From Aplidium turbinatum (lineage: Eukaryota; Chordata; Ascidiacea; Aplousobranchia; Polyclinidae): a stretch of 64,000 bases of DNA. Positions 54,944 to 64,000 of the stretch are shown here, one piece after another. The stretch is taken from the NCBI GenBank assembly GCA_918807975.1, contig OU964918.1, positions 1,488,001-1,552,000 of the forward strand, written 5' to 3'. The number at the start of each line of letters is the position of its first letter. Position 1 is the stretch's first letter. Under the pieces are notes generated by a model. That model made no database searches and had not been told where the DNA came from. It saw nothing but the letters and a program-made list of their open reading frames with translations. The position numbers and the translations under genes are program-made.

Positions 54944-57900
54944 CCCTATTTCCTGTGACGTATTTTGGCCAGCTGACTTGCGGAGGGGGGGGGTCGGTGC
55001 GACACTATCACTTTCAGCTCGTGTAACTCAAAAACTACGCAAAATAGATCAATCAAATTTTCACATGATGCAGATAATTTGTCTGACAACATAGCATCGA
55101 AAAGCTTTTGCAATTTGTTCAACAGCGTAACTTGAAAAATCAAATAATTTGATGGTTGGTCATATTTTTTTATTTGACTTGAGAAATCGTTTCTTAATTA
55201 CTTTATAATTGAGTGTGACGGGATAATTCCATTGTGTTGGATTTTAATCTCTTACGCGTGGACGTCGTCCACGCTTCAATGAAATCGTAATTGGCGTCTG
55301 ACTTGCGTTTGCTTGTTGTTTTGCCCGAGGAATTGCAAAAATCTTTCGCTTTGTCTCAACATTTGCAGAGAATGAGACAAAATCACGGCAAAATAAACTG
55401 TTTCAAGTCATTTTAGAGCCATATGTTATAGTCTACACATTTTCAAATGTACTGTCATCGCTTGATATTAAAACTAAATCAAGCAATGAGCTTTAGTAAA
55501 CATTTTATTTGTAACAATTGTGTTCAGTTCAGTTTTCTTTTCACACTCATACTGTCCAATTTGGTTATACATGATCAAGAAACACTTCGCAGTTTACAGC
55601 ACATCCCAGGGAGCTATTTATTTGTTTTTAACATTGTTTCAACGTCTAGAGACGTTGAATTGATGTAAAAGTATCTGATTTGCTTTCTAGCTAGCGGTTG
55701 ATACAGAAAAGAAAGGTAGCCTATTGGTGTCACATGGTGTTTGAACCACAACCTATCCAAAGGTAGTTTCTTGCTTCGATAGGAGCTCGTTCCAACTTGG
55801 ACCTTCATGCACTTCAAAAACAAAAAGTGTCTAGAACTCCTGACTGATAAACTATGTCACGATGCATTACAAAACTGATTTGTTTCCATACCTACCAACA
55901 ATGATCACTTTGAATGAAATAATTTTGCAACAATTTTGATAAAGTGAAGTGATAATAATCGTTTAGTCAAATCGTATTGGTAGGCTATAGAAAAGGTCGT
56001 TTGTACATTGCCAAAGGGAACTCCCGTTCTGCGTGACAAACTCAAAGTCGTGGCATAACGATAGGAAAAATAAATACATTTAGCAAGATATCAAATCTTG
56101 CAAAAAAAATCTTTTTTAGGCTGATTGTTATTATCATACAAAAAAATCACTAAAATTTTGACTTTTTTCTTCGGCAAAATTGAAGGTTTTTGATATTTTG
56201 AAAATGCACGTTTATGTCTAAGCGATTGAAACGGCTTTTTTATGTTGTCAACTAGATTTGCAAGATAACGTTTTCTACATTTTTTTCTAATTTGTTGGAC
56301 ATGCATTTTGTGTCAAGCTATTTCTTACGCATTAGAAGATTTCTTTCTCTTCAAATTTTGAAATAACTTTTTAGATGCAGTTTACGGTTGACGGCATTAC
56401 TGCAAAAGCCATCTTTTGTAATTGATACATAACCAAAAACAAAAGGCGCATCAACTACTGCTGGCTGATAGACCACGTAACAATACATCATAATGATGTT
56501 TTTCCGAACCAAAGACCCAGAAAACCAATTTTGTTGTATATTAGTTCAGACGTTGAACCAGTGACAAAAAGTGATTTGCTGATTTGAAACAAAGTGAGTG
56601 CTGTTCCCCATGTGCAAACCTTTTGATAAAAGTAATCAAGTTTTGGCCACAGCTTTCTGGTCCACTGAGGCTACTCTGGTCAATCGACTCACGTTGCAAA
56701 TAACTTATCGACATTATTGGGTAGGCTCACACTGAAGTTGTTTTGTGTAAAGTCTTGCTTGTAAAAAAGTCGAAGTAAAAACACAAAAATGAAGTAAGTT
56801 ATATTTACAAAGTATTATATTCTTGAATCAACCACAGTTTTAAAAAAAATTAGTTTGAACAGGTTTCATGTAATAGAAACTACAATTGATATCATCGCGA
56901 AGGATCAAATAGCTGTGAAAATCACTTCGAACAATTGTTTGTTATGATTTTCATTTTTCATCATGCAAACCAAGGTGAACCTCAATGTCATATTTTTATG
57001 CCAAACGATAAAAATCGTTTTTATTTTTTTTTAGTTACTTTTAGGAGACAAGGAAAACAATCCGTATAAAAAATAATTCAATTCAACATATTTCCCTTAT
57101 TTTGTCAGATATGTATTTCGTGCAACAATTTTTTAGAAAAATTGCTGAGTATGGCATCGCGTTTTAGATGCAGTCAGAGAATGCAACTTCGCGGTTGATG
57201 GCGTTATTACAAAAGCCAATCTTTTGTCACGGAAATGTATTCGAAAACAAAAAGGCTCAAAAGCAACTGACTGATAGGTTACGTTGCGATACGTTACAAA
57301 AACAAGGCATTGATTTCAGATTCTTTCAACCAAGCAAACAACTTTGCTCCAAATGACATAAACATCCAAATTTATTGGGAAAATGATATAGGCCTACACC
57401 TTTTTGAGGTAAGCTTTTGTGAAAATAAGCTTTTGAAGATCAACATTTGAAAACAAAGTTTGAAATTATTGAGTTGGTCCTGATAGTGTTTCTGCTGAGA
57501 TATATCAAAACTTTTCAATCCTCGTAGAGAAAAAATAATTTTGTAATCTCTCAAGCAACTGCAAAATTACCATTTAGGTAAAGATTCATTGCTGACAATA
57601 CAGTATGTGCAATGTTTGTCAAAGCAAAACAATTTCGCTGCGCGTGTTTTTCCACAAAAGCAGAGGAGTTTAGATAGACGATGTCAAGTTCTTTTCAGTA
57701 TCCTTCAATCTCTCGTTTTTATAAAAACGTTTTAACAACATCCATAAATATTTATGTGAATATAAGTGTACAGGTACATGCAGAAGTTTATTGGCGGGTC
57801 AAAAACTCACTCCTTGTTGCTTTCCGACAAGAAATCAACAAAAAACTTCCCACATCAGTTTGTTTGTTTTGTGAGATAGACTGAGTTTTGTCAAGAAATT

Positions 57901-58422
57901 TTCGTACGGCTTCTTGTTATAAGTTAGAAACAAAATGTATTGGCCATAGAAAACTATGTAAAATTACATCTTTTTCAGCATGGCTTATCGTATACTCTCT
58001 GATATAATTTCAAAGAAACCCAGATGTAATTAAAAGATTATTCAAAGCAACTCAAAACTCGAGTTTGCAAACAAAAGGCGGAATCATTACGGTCGAATGC
58101 TTTACAACAAAGCCAACTCACGAGATATCTGCGTCGCAGTTCCACGCACGACGGCGCTCAGTAATCCTATTAATCCGTATAATTAGAAAACAAAAGGACT
58201 AGCTAGTAGCAGGCTAAAATATCCGAGTATGTTATGAAAATCATGTCATATCTCTAAAACTATAGACAATAGCAATGCCATTTCAAGCGGAATAAATACT
58301 TGAATAATTTTTAGGAAAAGTCAAAAAATTTCAAAAAGGTGTGGATTGCGTAGTTCTTTAGTGATATTGCTTTGAAAAGCGCCAAGTCCCACCCGACCCC
58401 CCCCCCCCCACAGGACAAAAGG
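54944..58422. mobile_element. piggyBac-like E, copy 2
   Basis: The left end is CCCTATTTCCTGTGACG and the complement of the right end CCTTTTGTCCTGTGGGG, flanked by TTAA (54940-54943 and 58423-58426). 3.5 kb, reverse complement of 22942-27538 without the hAT. G-runs (about 54984) and a C-run of 14 (about 58397) lie just inside the ends. No transposase recognised. Confidence 0.85.
55605..55697. repeat. Hairpin mini-element in piggyBac E
   Basis: TCCCAGGGAGCTA on the left, CTTTCTAGCTAGCGG on the right and the palindromic centre CAACGTCTAGAGACGTTGAA. It corresponds to 25566-25657. Confidence 0.6.
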
Positions 58423-58662
58423 TTAATGCTGTCTTTTTGGGAATACAATCTTTATTATTACTCTTGTATTACATTCTAAAACAAACAATGAAAGCAGACA
58501 ATGCCAAGAAAATTATTTTCTGTGTTAAATGCTAGTAAATCAAGACAGCATAATGGTGCTTTTATTGGGGGAATCTAGCGCGCTTATGGTTACAACATCT
58601 AAACACGTTGTCTCAATAACACAAATATTTTCTGTTACATCTGTGGTGATTACACACTAGAG

Positions 58663-59280
58663 CAGGGGTGACGAACCTTTTTGCGGTGGCGGGCTACTTT
58701 GTTAATTACACATGAGTTATCTGGCCACACAACTTTTTAATCGTAACCTACTATGAAATCTTTTACAGTAGAAGCGACTCAAGACATTAGTCAAGAAAAG
58801 TAACAAACGGCAGATGAAAGTAATAAAACCCACACAGTTGAATTTACCTTACGCAGTATCGAAACATACAACAGTAAAAAATAAAAGTAAAATCAAGTTT
58901 AGCAAAAATGATAGAGCAACAGTACCTGCACTGATAATGAAGACAGTTTAATTTTCGCAGCGTTTGCTTTCATATGAGTATGATTTCTTCTTTTTTGGCT
59001 ATATCATTTTTGCTCAAGTTGACTAAATGTTTCGAAAATTATGCTCCGAAACAACAAATCAGTTAATGAAATATCTTTTTCAAACAACAAACAAAAGTCC
59101 ATGCGAATCATACAGCTGAAGCTATCTAACGCAGCATTGAAGCATCAAATATTAAAAACTGACATTTAAGCATTGGAGGCATAAAACAGCTTTGAGATGT
59201 CTTTTGTTTTTAATGCAAGAGCGATTGTCAAAATGTTTTGCGGGACAAAATTCTTTGACAGCCCAGGTTAGTCACCTCTG
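58663..59280. mobile_element. Short hAT element in CAC...GTG copy 3
   Basis: Ends CAGGGGTGACGAACC and GGTTAGTCACCTCTG with a perfect duplication CACTAGAG (58655-58662 and 59281-59288). Related by its ends to the hAT at 15474-18310. No transposase recognised. Confidence 0.92.
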
Positions 59281-59349
59281 CACTAGAGGCTAGAACCTAA
59301 GAGAAAAACAATCGATGATTTCGTACAGCGTGCTTATCTTGCTTACTTT

Positions 59350-60880
59350 ACTGTAAAATGAAGTTGGGGATCAAGATAAGTCTTGGGGTCCCCACATTGT
59401 TTGCAAAAGTTTCAAAGAACGTTTACGTCAATAGATGAATAAAAGAAGAAAGGGATTAAGGTTTGCTATTCTAATGGTGCGGCGTGAACCAAAAGATCGT
59501 AATAGCGACTGCTATTTTTGTGCAGTAAACACAAAAGGCATGAACAGGAAAAATAGGACTTCCTTCAATTAGGCCAGTGCTACACGGTGAAGAACTTTCT
59601 GTTCCTGTTTTTGAAGGGTTGCCACAATTGGATTTACTTCATGACAGCGAAGACGAGCAAGCTTCCACTAACAGCGATTGCACCCTTGCTGAAAGAGAAT
59701 TTCCTCCTGCTATTCAACTCGTCAACTTTTTTTTCTCAGGGAGAAGTGAATGACTTGGTGAGGGATTTAAATTTATCAAAGGAATTTTCTGAGTTACTGG
59801 CTTCAAGACTCAAAGAAAAAAGTATGTTGGAACCAGCTACTGTAATCACTTTTTATCGAAAAGGCCATGTCGAATTTTTGCTCTATTTTTCTCAGGAAAA
59901 TGATATTGTATACTGTACCGATGAATACAATCCTCAAGATTGGGGACTTTTTATTGACAACTGTTAACGAAGTCTACAGTAAAATGTGTTTTACTGCATA
60001 ATGGAAATGTTTATGGATCTGTACCACTTGGACATTCAACAACTCTCAAAAAAAAGTATAACGAAATCAAATTTGTTTTGGAAAAAATTCATACTATGAA
60101 CACAATTGCACTTTACGTTGATTTGAAAATGGTTGGATTTCTGCTTGGAATGCAAGGTGGATGCACAAAGTTTCCTTGTTTTCTCTGTTTGTGGGACAGC
60201 AGGGCAAGAGATCAGCATTGGAAAGGAAACATTGATCCATGAGAAGTTAAATAATTCCTGGCGAGAAAATGTTCAAGTCATTCTCTGGTGGAACGATCAA
60301 AAATTGTGTTATCTCCTCTTCATATTACAATAAGTTGGCTATCATGAAGCAATTTGTAAAAGCACTCGATAAAGATGGAAATTGTTTCAGATGTATTTGC
60401 ACAAAATTTCCAGGATTAACAATTGAAAAGTTAAAATCCGGTATATTTGATGGGCCTCAAATCAAATTAATCAATGATCTAAACCTCCAACCTTCCATGA
60501 ATGAAAAAGAACTATCGGTGCCTAAGATGCTTTTATGAAAGTTGTTAAAAATTTTTCGGGAAATAAAAAGGCATCCAATTACAAAGAGCCGTGTGTAACT
60601 TACTCAGAAGACTCCAGGATATTGGTGTTAACATGAGCATCAAACTTCATTTTCTACACATTCATCTACAGTAGACTACTTTCCTGATAATCTCGGCGAT
60701 TTGAGTGACGAGCAAGGGGAGCGATTTCATCAAGACATTAATGAGATGGAAGTCAGATATCAAGGGAGATGGGATGCTACCGTGCTAGCTGACTATTTCT
60801 GATCTATTAAACGCGATGATGCTTTTGCAGTTCACTCTCGTAGGTCTCTTAAGCGCAAGATTATGGCAGACACTTAAGCA
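59350..60880 (+). pseudogene. KLGDQDK-family protein of the CAC...GTG elements
   Basis: The fullest copy of the unnamed protein. In order: a KLGDQDK-like start (MKLGIKISLGVP, frame disturbed), a cysteine pair in DCYFCAV-like text, and RPVLHGEELSVPVFEGLPQL. The longest clean frame is 59587-59967, with FSELLASRLKEK, TVITFYRKGHVEFLLYFSQE, NDIVYCTDEYNPQDWGLFID. Then LYVDLKMVGFLLGMQGGCTK, FPCFLCLWDSRARDQHWKGN, MKQFVKALDKDGNCFRCIC, FPGLTIEKLKSGIFDGPQIK and DEQGERFHQDINEMEVRYQG with ADYFW. I recall these blocks from uncharacterised, often repetitive, animal proteins. FPCFLCLWDSRARDxHW and EQGERFHQD look like the conserved core, but I cannot assign catalytic residues. Several frameshifts and stops (for example after DNC and after QT/ACAATTG) inactivate it. 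Confidence 0.75.
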
Positions 60881-61304
60881 AAGTGAAGAATAAGGAAAAG
60901 CTAACATACATGTTAATCTTATCTTTGTGTGTACGTTTTTCATTTCTTTGTTGTCTTGCTGAAATTGATTTATGTTTTTTGACATTATATTTGATTCGTG
61001 AATAAATTTCGAATGAGCAATTTTGCATGTGCACTCATGCAGTGGAATCACCGTTACTACAAAACTAGACCTGATAGACAAAAACTGATTGCATTTTCGA
61101 AATCAGCAACCAAAAATTAGCTAAAAACAGTTAAAATATCTTCGGCACCACAATTTTTTTTTTGTCTAGTGTTATCGGTCAATAATCGTCGAAGCACCAC
61201 AACAGAATTACGCAATAAAATAGTTCCATCATTCCAAAATAAAAGTGTAGCCTGCCGTCCAAGCTATGCATATTGATTGTGCCATTGCAATACATTGATT
61301 TAAA

Positions 61305-61600
61305 ACAAATCAATCAAGCAAGTCAACTCTTTTGAATACCTTCGATCGTTCACTACGAATGATGCTAAATGCAAAACGAAACAGGCTTTCCAAAACACAG
61401 CATACTGTACATCTTTCGAAACAAAAATTTACAATTCGCAAAAAGGAAGCGTGTGTTAGTTCAGTTCAGTTCAGTTTATTTTTTGTTTTGTTTGTTAACG
61501 TGGTATATCTTTTCTATTTTGCTGTATGGATGTGAAACCTAGACGCTAATAAAAGAAACACAGAGATTATGCTATACTGACTGTATAATCAACTGCATAA
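61305..61600 (+). pseudogene. LINE scrap (right duplicate)
   Basis: Same remnant as 7057-7345 (VNSFEYL..., LLYGCET, TLIKETQRLC). A 35-base GTTCA-rich and T-rich insertion at about 61456-61495 is absent from the left copy. Confidence 0.6.
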
Positions 61601-61931
61601 TTGCATAATCCTCACTGATTTCAATACCATTCGACATAGCACATGACTAGGTAACTGTATTCCTAAAGCTAGTGCAATTACCACAGCGAACTGGCAGCAT
61701 CAGGCTAAAAGAGGTCGTTGAAATCTACACTGTGAAGTAAGCAACGATCATGCTGCTAAAAGCGAAACTCGATCAATTGCAAACACAGATATATTTAAAG
61801 GCCACTAAAAACTTTAATAAATGTAATTGAAAATGAAAATGTAAAAATTTATCAAAACAAATATACCAGTATAATAACGACTATTATTTCGCACTATGTG
61901 ACTACAACTGCTGCAACACACTTCCACTTAC

Positions 61932-62110
61932 CTTTACAAAATCACAGCATTCTTCAACATTGATGGATATGAACTCAAGTGAGACTTGTTTTCCTGGCCT
62001 AGCTTGCAGAGTCCATGTGCAAGCTAAGTTATGTGCATAATGTCCAGGCCAGCCAGGAGAGTTTAGAGACTGCTTTCCAGAGTTAGCTATTGCGGTAAAG
62101 CCACAAGTAG
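61932..62110 (-). CDS. Host exon: N-terminal half of a CUB domain (right copy)
   Basis: 179 bp on the minus strand with acceptor TTAATTTCAG and donor GTAAGTGG, phase 1 to 0. It reads TCGFTAIANSGKQSLNSPG, WPGHYAHNLACTWTL, QARPGKQVSLEFISINVEE and CCDFVK. It is 5' of the C-half exon at 22037-22187, with which it forms one complete CUB domain of about 110 residues: CCDFVK followed by ILENGTEV matches the usual DYVxIxDG turn. The extra adjacent cysteine (ECC) and the missing later cysteine are unusual for CUB domains. Two amino-acid differences (T/P and S/P) separate it from the 8025-8203 copy. Confidence 0.85.
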
Positions 62111-62226
62111 CTGAAATTAAGATTGAATATCTGAGAAAATGTATATTCTAATAAAATACGTAACCACGGTTGTGTTGTACATACCATTGATAATTTAATT
62201 GCTACAATATAGGCGATGATCTAATG

Positions 62227-62330
62227 CAGAGGTGACGAACCTGCGGCCCGTCAAATATGAAACCATCAATAAACCAATGAAACCATCAATAAACCATCAA
62301 TATAGGCGATGATCTAATATGAAACCATCA
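62227..62330. repeat. Imprecise hAT excision scar with templated filler
   Basis: The first 28 bases of the hAT (CAGAGGTGACGAACCTGCGG and the next eight) are followed by ATATGAAACCATCAATAAAC, repeats of that flank, then a second copy of the left flank (TATAGGCGATGATCTAAT) and the real right flank. The occupied state is at 15474-18310. Confidence 0.75.
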
Positions 62331-62690
62331 ATAATTCTTCTGTATTTTCTAGGATAGCTTTTTATGTTTTATTTAAAAATTAGATTACTGCTTGCGAAGT
62401 CCAACAGATTTAAAAGTGTTGCATCAGATTTTAAGTTCTTACCAAATTGTAACTCGAAAACACATATCTTGAAACGTTTAATTGTACAGCACAATTTGAA
62501 ACTTTCAATAGGTTTGCCATTCCTTTTATAACATATAGACATGATCTATCGTTACGTATATACTGCATTAGGCTCAATAAATTTGAGCTGATAATGATAA
62601 CCATGATGATGATGATAACCAAAGTAAATGTGCAACCAAAGCTCGTGTAAGCTACAGAGCAAGTTTCTCTTGCCATGCAAATTTTAATCA

Positions 62691-62800
62691 ACAGTGCCTT
62701 AACTCAGATAAAAGTTTGGTCATTGATCATCAACAACAGTGCCTCACCGACTTTGAACTTACAATCATTCTCAGAGAAAACGACGTTGTGCAATTACGCT
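62691..62800. other. Spacer after the duplication
   Basis: Short stretch between the end of similarity to the left copy and the next element. Nothing recognised. Confidence 0.4.
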
Positions 62801-62804
62801 TTAA

Positions 62805-63347
62805 CCCATTAAAATCCGCCACAAGTTTCCGTTACTCTTTTTAGGTGATACTTCAGTCACAAAGTTGTATTGTCATAACTTTTTAATTAGATAAAAAAAA
62901 ATGTGGTGATTTTGGCTTTTTTGATGCATATTTTTGTTTGCCTTTAGTTCCGTTAACTGCCGGTGTCCTTTTAAAAGGACATCGTTTTGAATGACTCAGT
63001 ATTGCATCATCTTATTTTGATTAAATCATTTTGGACTTGCTAGTAGTTGTTTAGAGTCTGTTTTGGAAGGTGTTGATAAATATTTGAGAACAGTGTACTT
63101 TTTTTGGATTTTGTAAAAGTTTGAAAATTTTTGAAAAATGAGAAGAACCGGAAGAGGTGAAGTGAGGAGGAACATGCAAGTTTTATTGCCTAGTAGTACT
63201 AGATATGAATTATGTCTCTTCATAGTTTGACACTCTATAATATTGTACTTCTTACTACACTCTAATTTGTGTAATGTTTTGCTTCTTTTGTTTGTTTATT
63301 TTGCTTTATATTTATTGTTGCCTTTTAAAAGGACACCGGCCACATGG
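62805..63347. mobile_element. piggyBac-type MITE D
   Basis: Left TTAA (62801-62804) then CCCATTAAAATCCGCC. The right end reads GGACACCGGCCACATGG followed by TCAA, a likely decayed TTAA. The palindrome TGTCCTTTTAAAAGGACA occurs about 160 bp inside the left end (near 62966) and truncated beside the right end (near 63322). Related in its start to piggyBac B. No ORF. Confidence 0.65.
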
Positions 63348-63349
63348 TC

Positions 63350-63999
63350 AATTTTTTTTGGTTGTTTGTTACACTATCAAAGGATATTGAATATCGTATA
63401 AAAGCAGCACATTGTGCCTATAGAAGACTTAACTATCGCGTTTTCAACAACCATGCTATATCTATCCGCACAAAAATTATGGTCCTCCGGGCAATCCTTT
63501 TATCTACCTTTCTCTATGCTTGTGAAACCTGGACATTATACAGCCGTGACATCAAACGTCTTGAAAATTTCCAGCAGAATAAATTGAGGCAAATGCTAGG
63601 CACTCGTTGGGAAAATTGTCTTACCAACGATGCAATCCTTGATCGCTCTAGGTTGCCCAGTTTAGAAGTCACCATATTGAAACACCGCCTTCGCTTGACA
63701 GGACATGTCATGCGAATGGACCCAACGAGGCTTCCACGAATAATGCTTTATGGTGAACTAGAGACAGGAAAGAGACCCCCCGGAAGACCAAAAATGAGAT
63801 ACAAAGATCAGCTGAAAGTCTCTCTCAACCATGCAAACATTGATCTGGATTCATGCGAACAACTTGCTAGTGACGGATCACTCTGAAGAAAAAGATCTAA
63901 GAAAGACACGGAGATTTTCGAAAAAAAAGCAGGATACAAAAAGCTCAAGAAAAACGAAATACTAGAAAAGCTGAAACTACCACGTCCCCTACCCTCCAT
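63350..63999 (+). pseudogene. LINE 3' part: end of RT domain and C-terminal region
   Basis: A frame of about 170 codons reads RIKAAHCAYRRLNYRVF, ILLSTFLYACETWTLYSRDI, FQQNKLRQMLGTRWENCLTN, RSRLPSLEVTILKHRLRLTG, HVMRMDPTRLPRIMLYGELE and GKRPPGRPKMRYKDQLK, then SDGSL and a stop. Similar text (RKRSKKDTEIFEKKAGYKK) continues to the window edge. This is the well-known tail of non-LTR reverse transcriptases (FLYxCETWTL, LRLxGHVxRMD, GRPxxRYKDxLK). The stop after SDGSL stands where a tryptophan is usual. 5' truncated, abutting the MITE. Clade not assigned. Confidence 0.8.
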
Positions 64000-64000
64000 A

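Larger units (their letters stand above)
50855..61171 (+). mobile_element. CAC...GTG element, copy 3, most complete
   Basis: The ends are CACTGGCCGACACAATTTTT and, complemented, CACTAGACAAAAAAAA, with a TTA duplication (50852-50854 and 61172-61174). The left duplicate has the single unoccupied TTA at 6300-6302. Inverted repeats extend about 170 bp, sharing TTGGTGCCG, GCTGATTCCGAAAATGCAAT and GTTACAGTGATT-like text, with piggyBac C inserted in the left one. Own sequence is about 2.3 kb after removing two piggyBacs and a hAT. It encodes the unnamed KLGDQDK-family protein at 59350-60880. Ends beginning CACT and a 3-bp duplication recall CACTA/EnSpm, but the protein does not look like a known CACTA transposase to me. 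Confidence 0.85.
28435..62690. repeat. Segmental duplication, right copy
   Basis: Counterpart of 2558-18705 in the same orientation. Its backbone is 28435-29111, 30229-30616, 31667-32145, 50093-50330, 50806-50854, 61175-61900, 61900-62226 and 62320-62690. The copy is expanded to 34 kb by the long-TIR MITE, a hAT, the BEL stack and the third CAC...GTG element, all absent from the left copy. It contains the second N-half CUB exon. Confidence 0.85.

Noticed and set aside
50855-61171. A 10-kb element that could be a Polinton/Maverick
   Set aside because: Target duplication is 3 bp rather than 6, ends start CACT rather than AG, and no polymerase, integrase, capsid or ATPase text is present. The length comes from nested insertions.
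22640-61300. A giant element bounded by the inverted matches at 22640-22800 and 61300/50806
   Set aside because: These arms would cross the borders of the CAC...GTG element at 22408-50380, which simple nesting forbids. More likely two copies of a dispersed repeat.

Overview
The window is animal nuclear DNA, probably from an invertebrate: it has spliced exons, Pao/BEL and gypsy-like LTR elements, hAT and piggyBac transposons, LINE fragments and a U6 snRNA copy. I cannot fix the lineage from sequence alone. Almost everything visible is transposable elements, nested up to five deep, lying in the introns of one host gene on the minus strand.

Host gene. Three short minus-strand exons at 61932-62110, 22037-22187 and 8025-8203 encode halves of CUB domains. 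The two outer exons are duplicates of the same N-terminal half, and the middle exon is a C-terminal half. Splice sites and phases (1-0, 0-1, 1-0) fit, so the gene carries at least two tandem CUB domains with introns of about 39.7 kb and 13.8 kb. The intron around the N-half exon exists twice (about 2.56-18.7 kb and 28.4-62.7 kb), each copy with its own later insertions. Each copy therefore serves as an empty-site control for the other.

Layout. 0.4-2.0 kb: a decayed copy of an unnamed repetitive animal protein (minus). 2.56-8.25 kb: left duplicate with a solo LTR, two hAT elements, a TTAA MITE, a LINE scrap and the first CUB exon. 8.26-15.4 kb: a four-level nest (8-bp-TSD element > unclassified CAC...GTG element > hAT > young LTR element whose single ORF is Gag, protease and a CNBP-like zinc-knuckle block). 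15.5-18.3 kb: a hAT hit by a piggyBac. 19.5-21.2 kb: a truncated piggyBac that keeps only the N-terminal and zinc-finger parts. 22.0 kb: second CUB exon. 22.4-50.4 kb: a 28-kb composite founded by a CAC...GTG element with TTA target duplications. It is filled by a piggyBac (itself hit by a hAT holding a U6 retrocopy), a LINE scrap, a long-TIR MITE, a hAT and an 18-kb Pao/BEL stack. In that stack an outer BEL (minus) is hit by a hAT and a piggyBac, and the piggyBac holds an inner BEL (plus). 50.9-61.2 kb: a third CAC...GTG element with two piggyBacs and a hAT inside. 61.9 kb: third CUB exon. 62.2 kb: an imprecise hAT excision scar. 62.8-64 kb: a piggyBac MITE and a LINE 3' part.

Main points of interest. 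(1) A mobile family with CACTGGCC-like ends, TTA target duplications and an unnamed protein (KLGDQDK, PCFLCLWDSRARD, EQGERFHQD motifs) is present as three insertions and fits no superfamily I can name with confidence. (2) The young LTR element appears to have fused a host CNBP-like cassette after its protease in place of pol. (3) The reciprocal empty sites give a relative chronology of the insertions.
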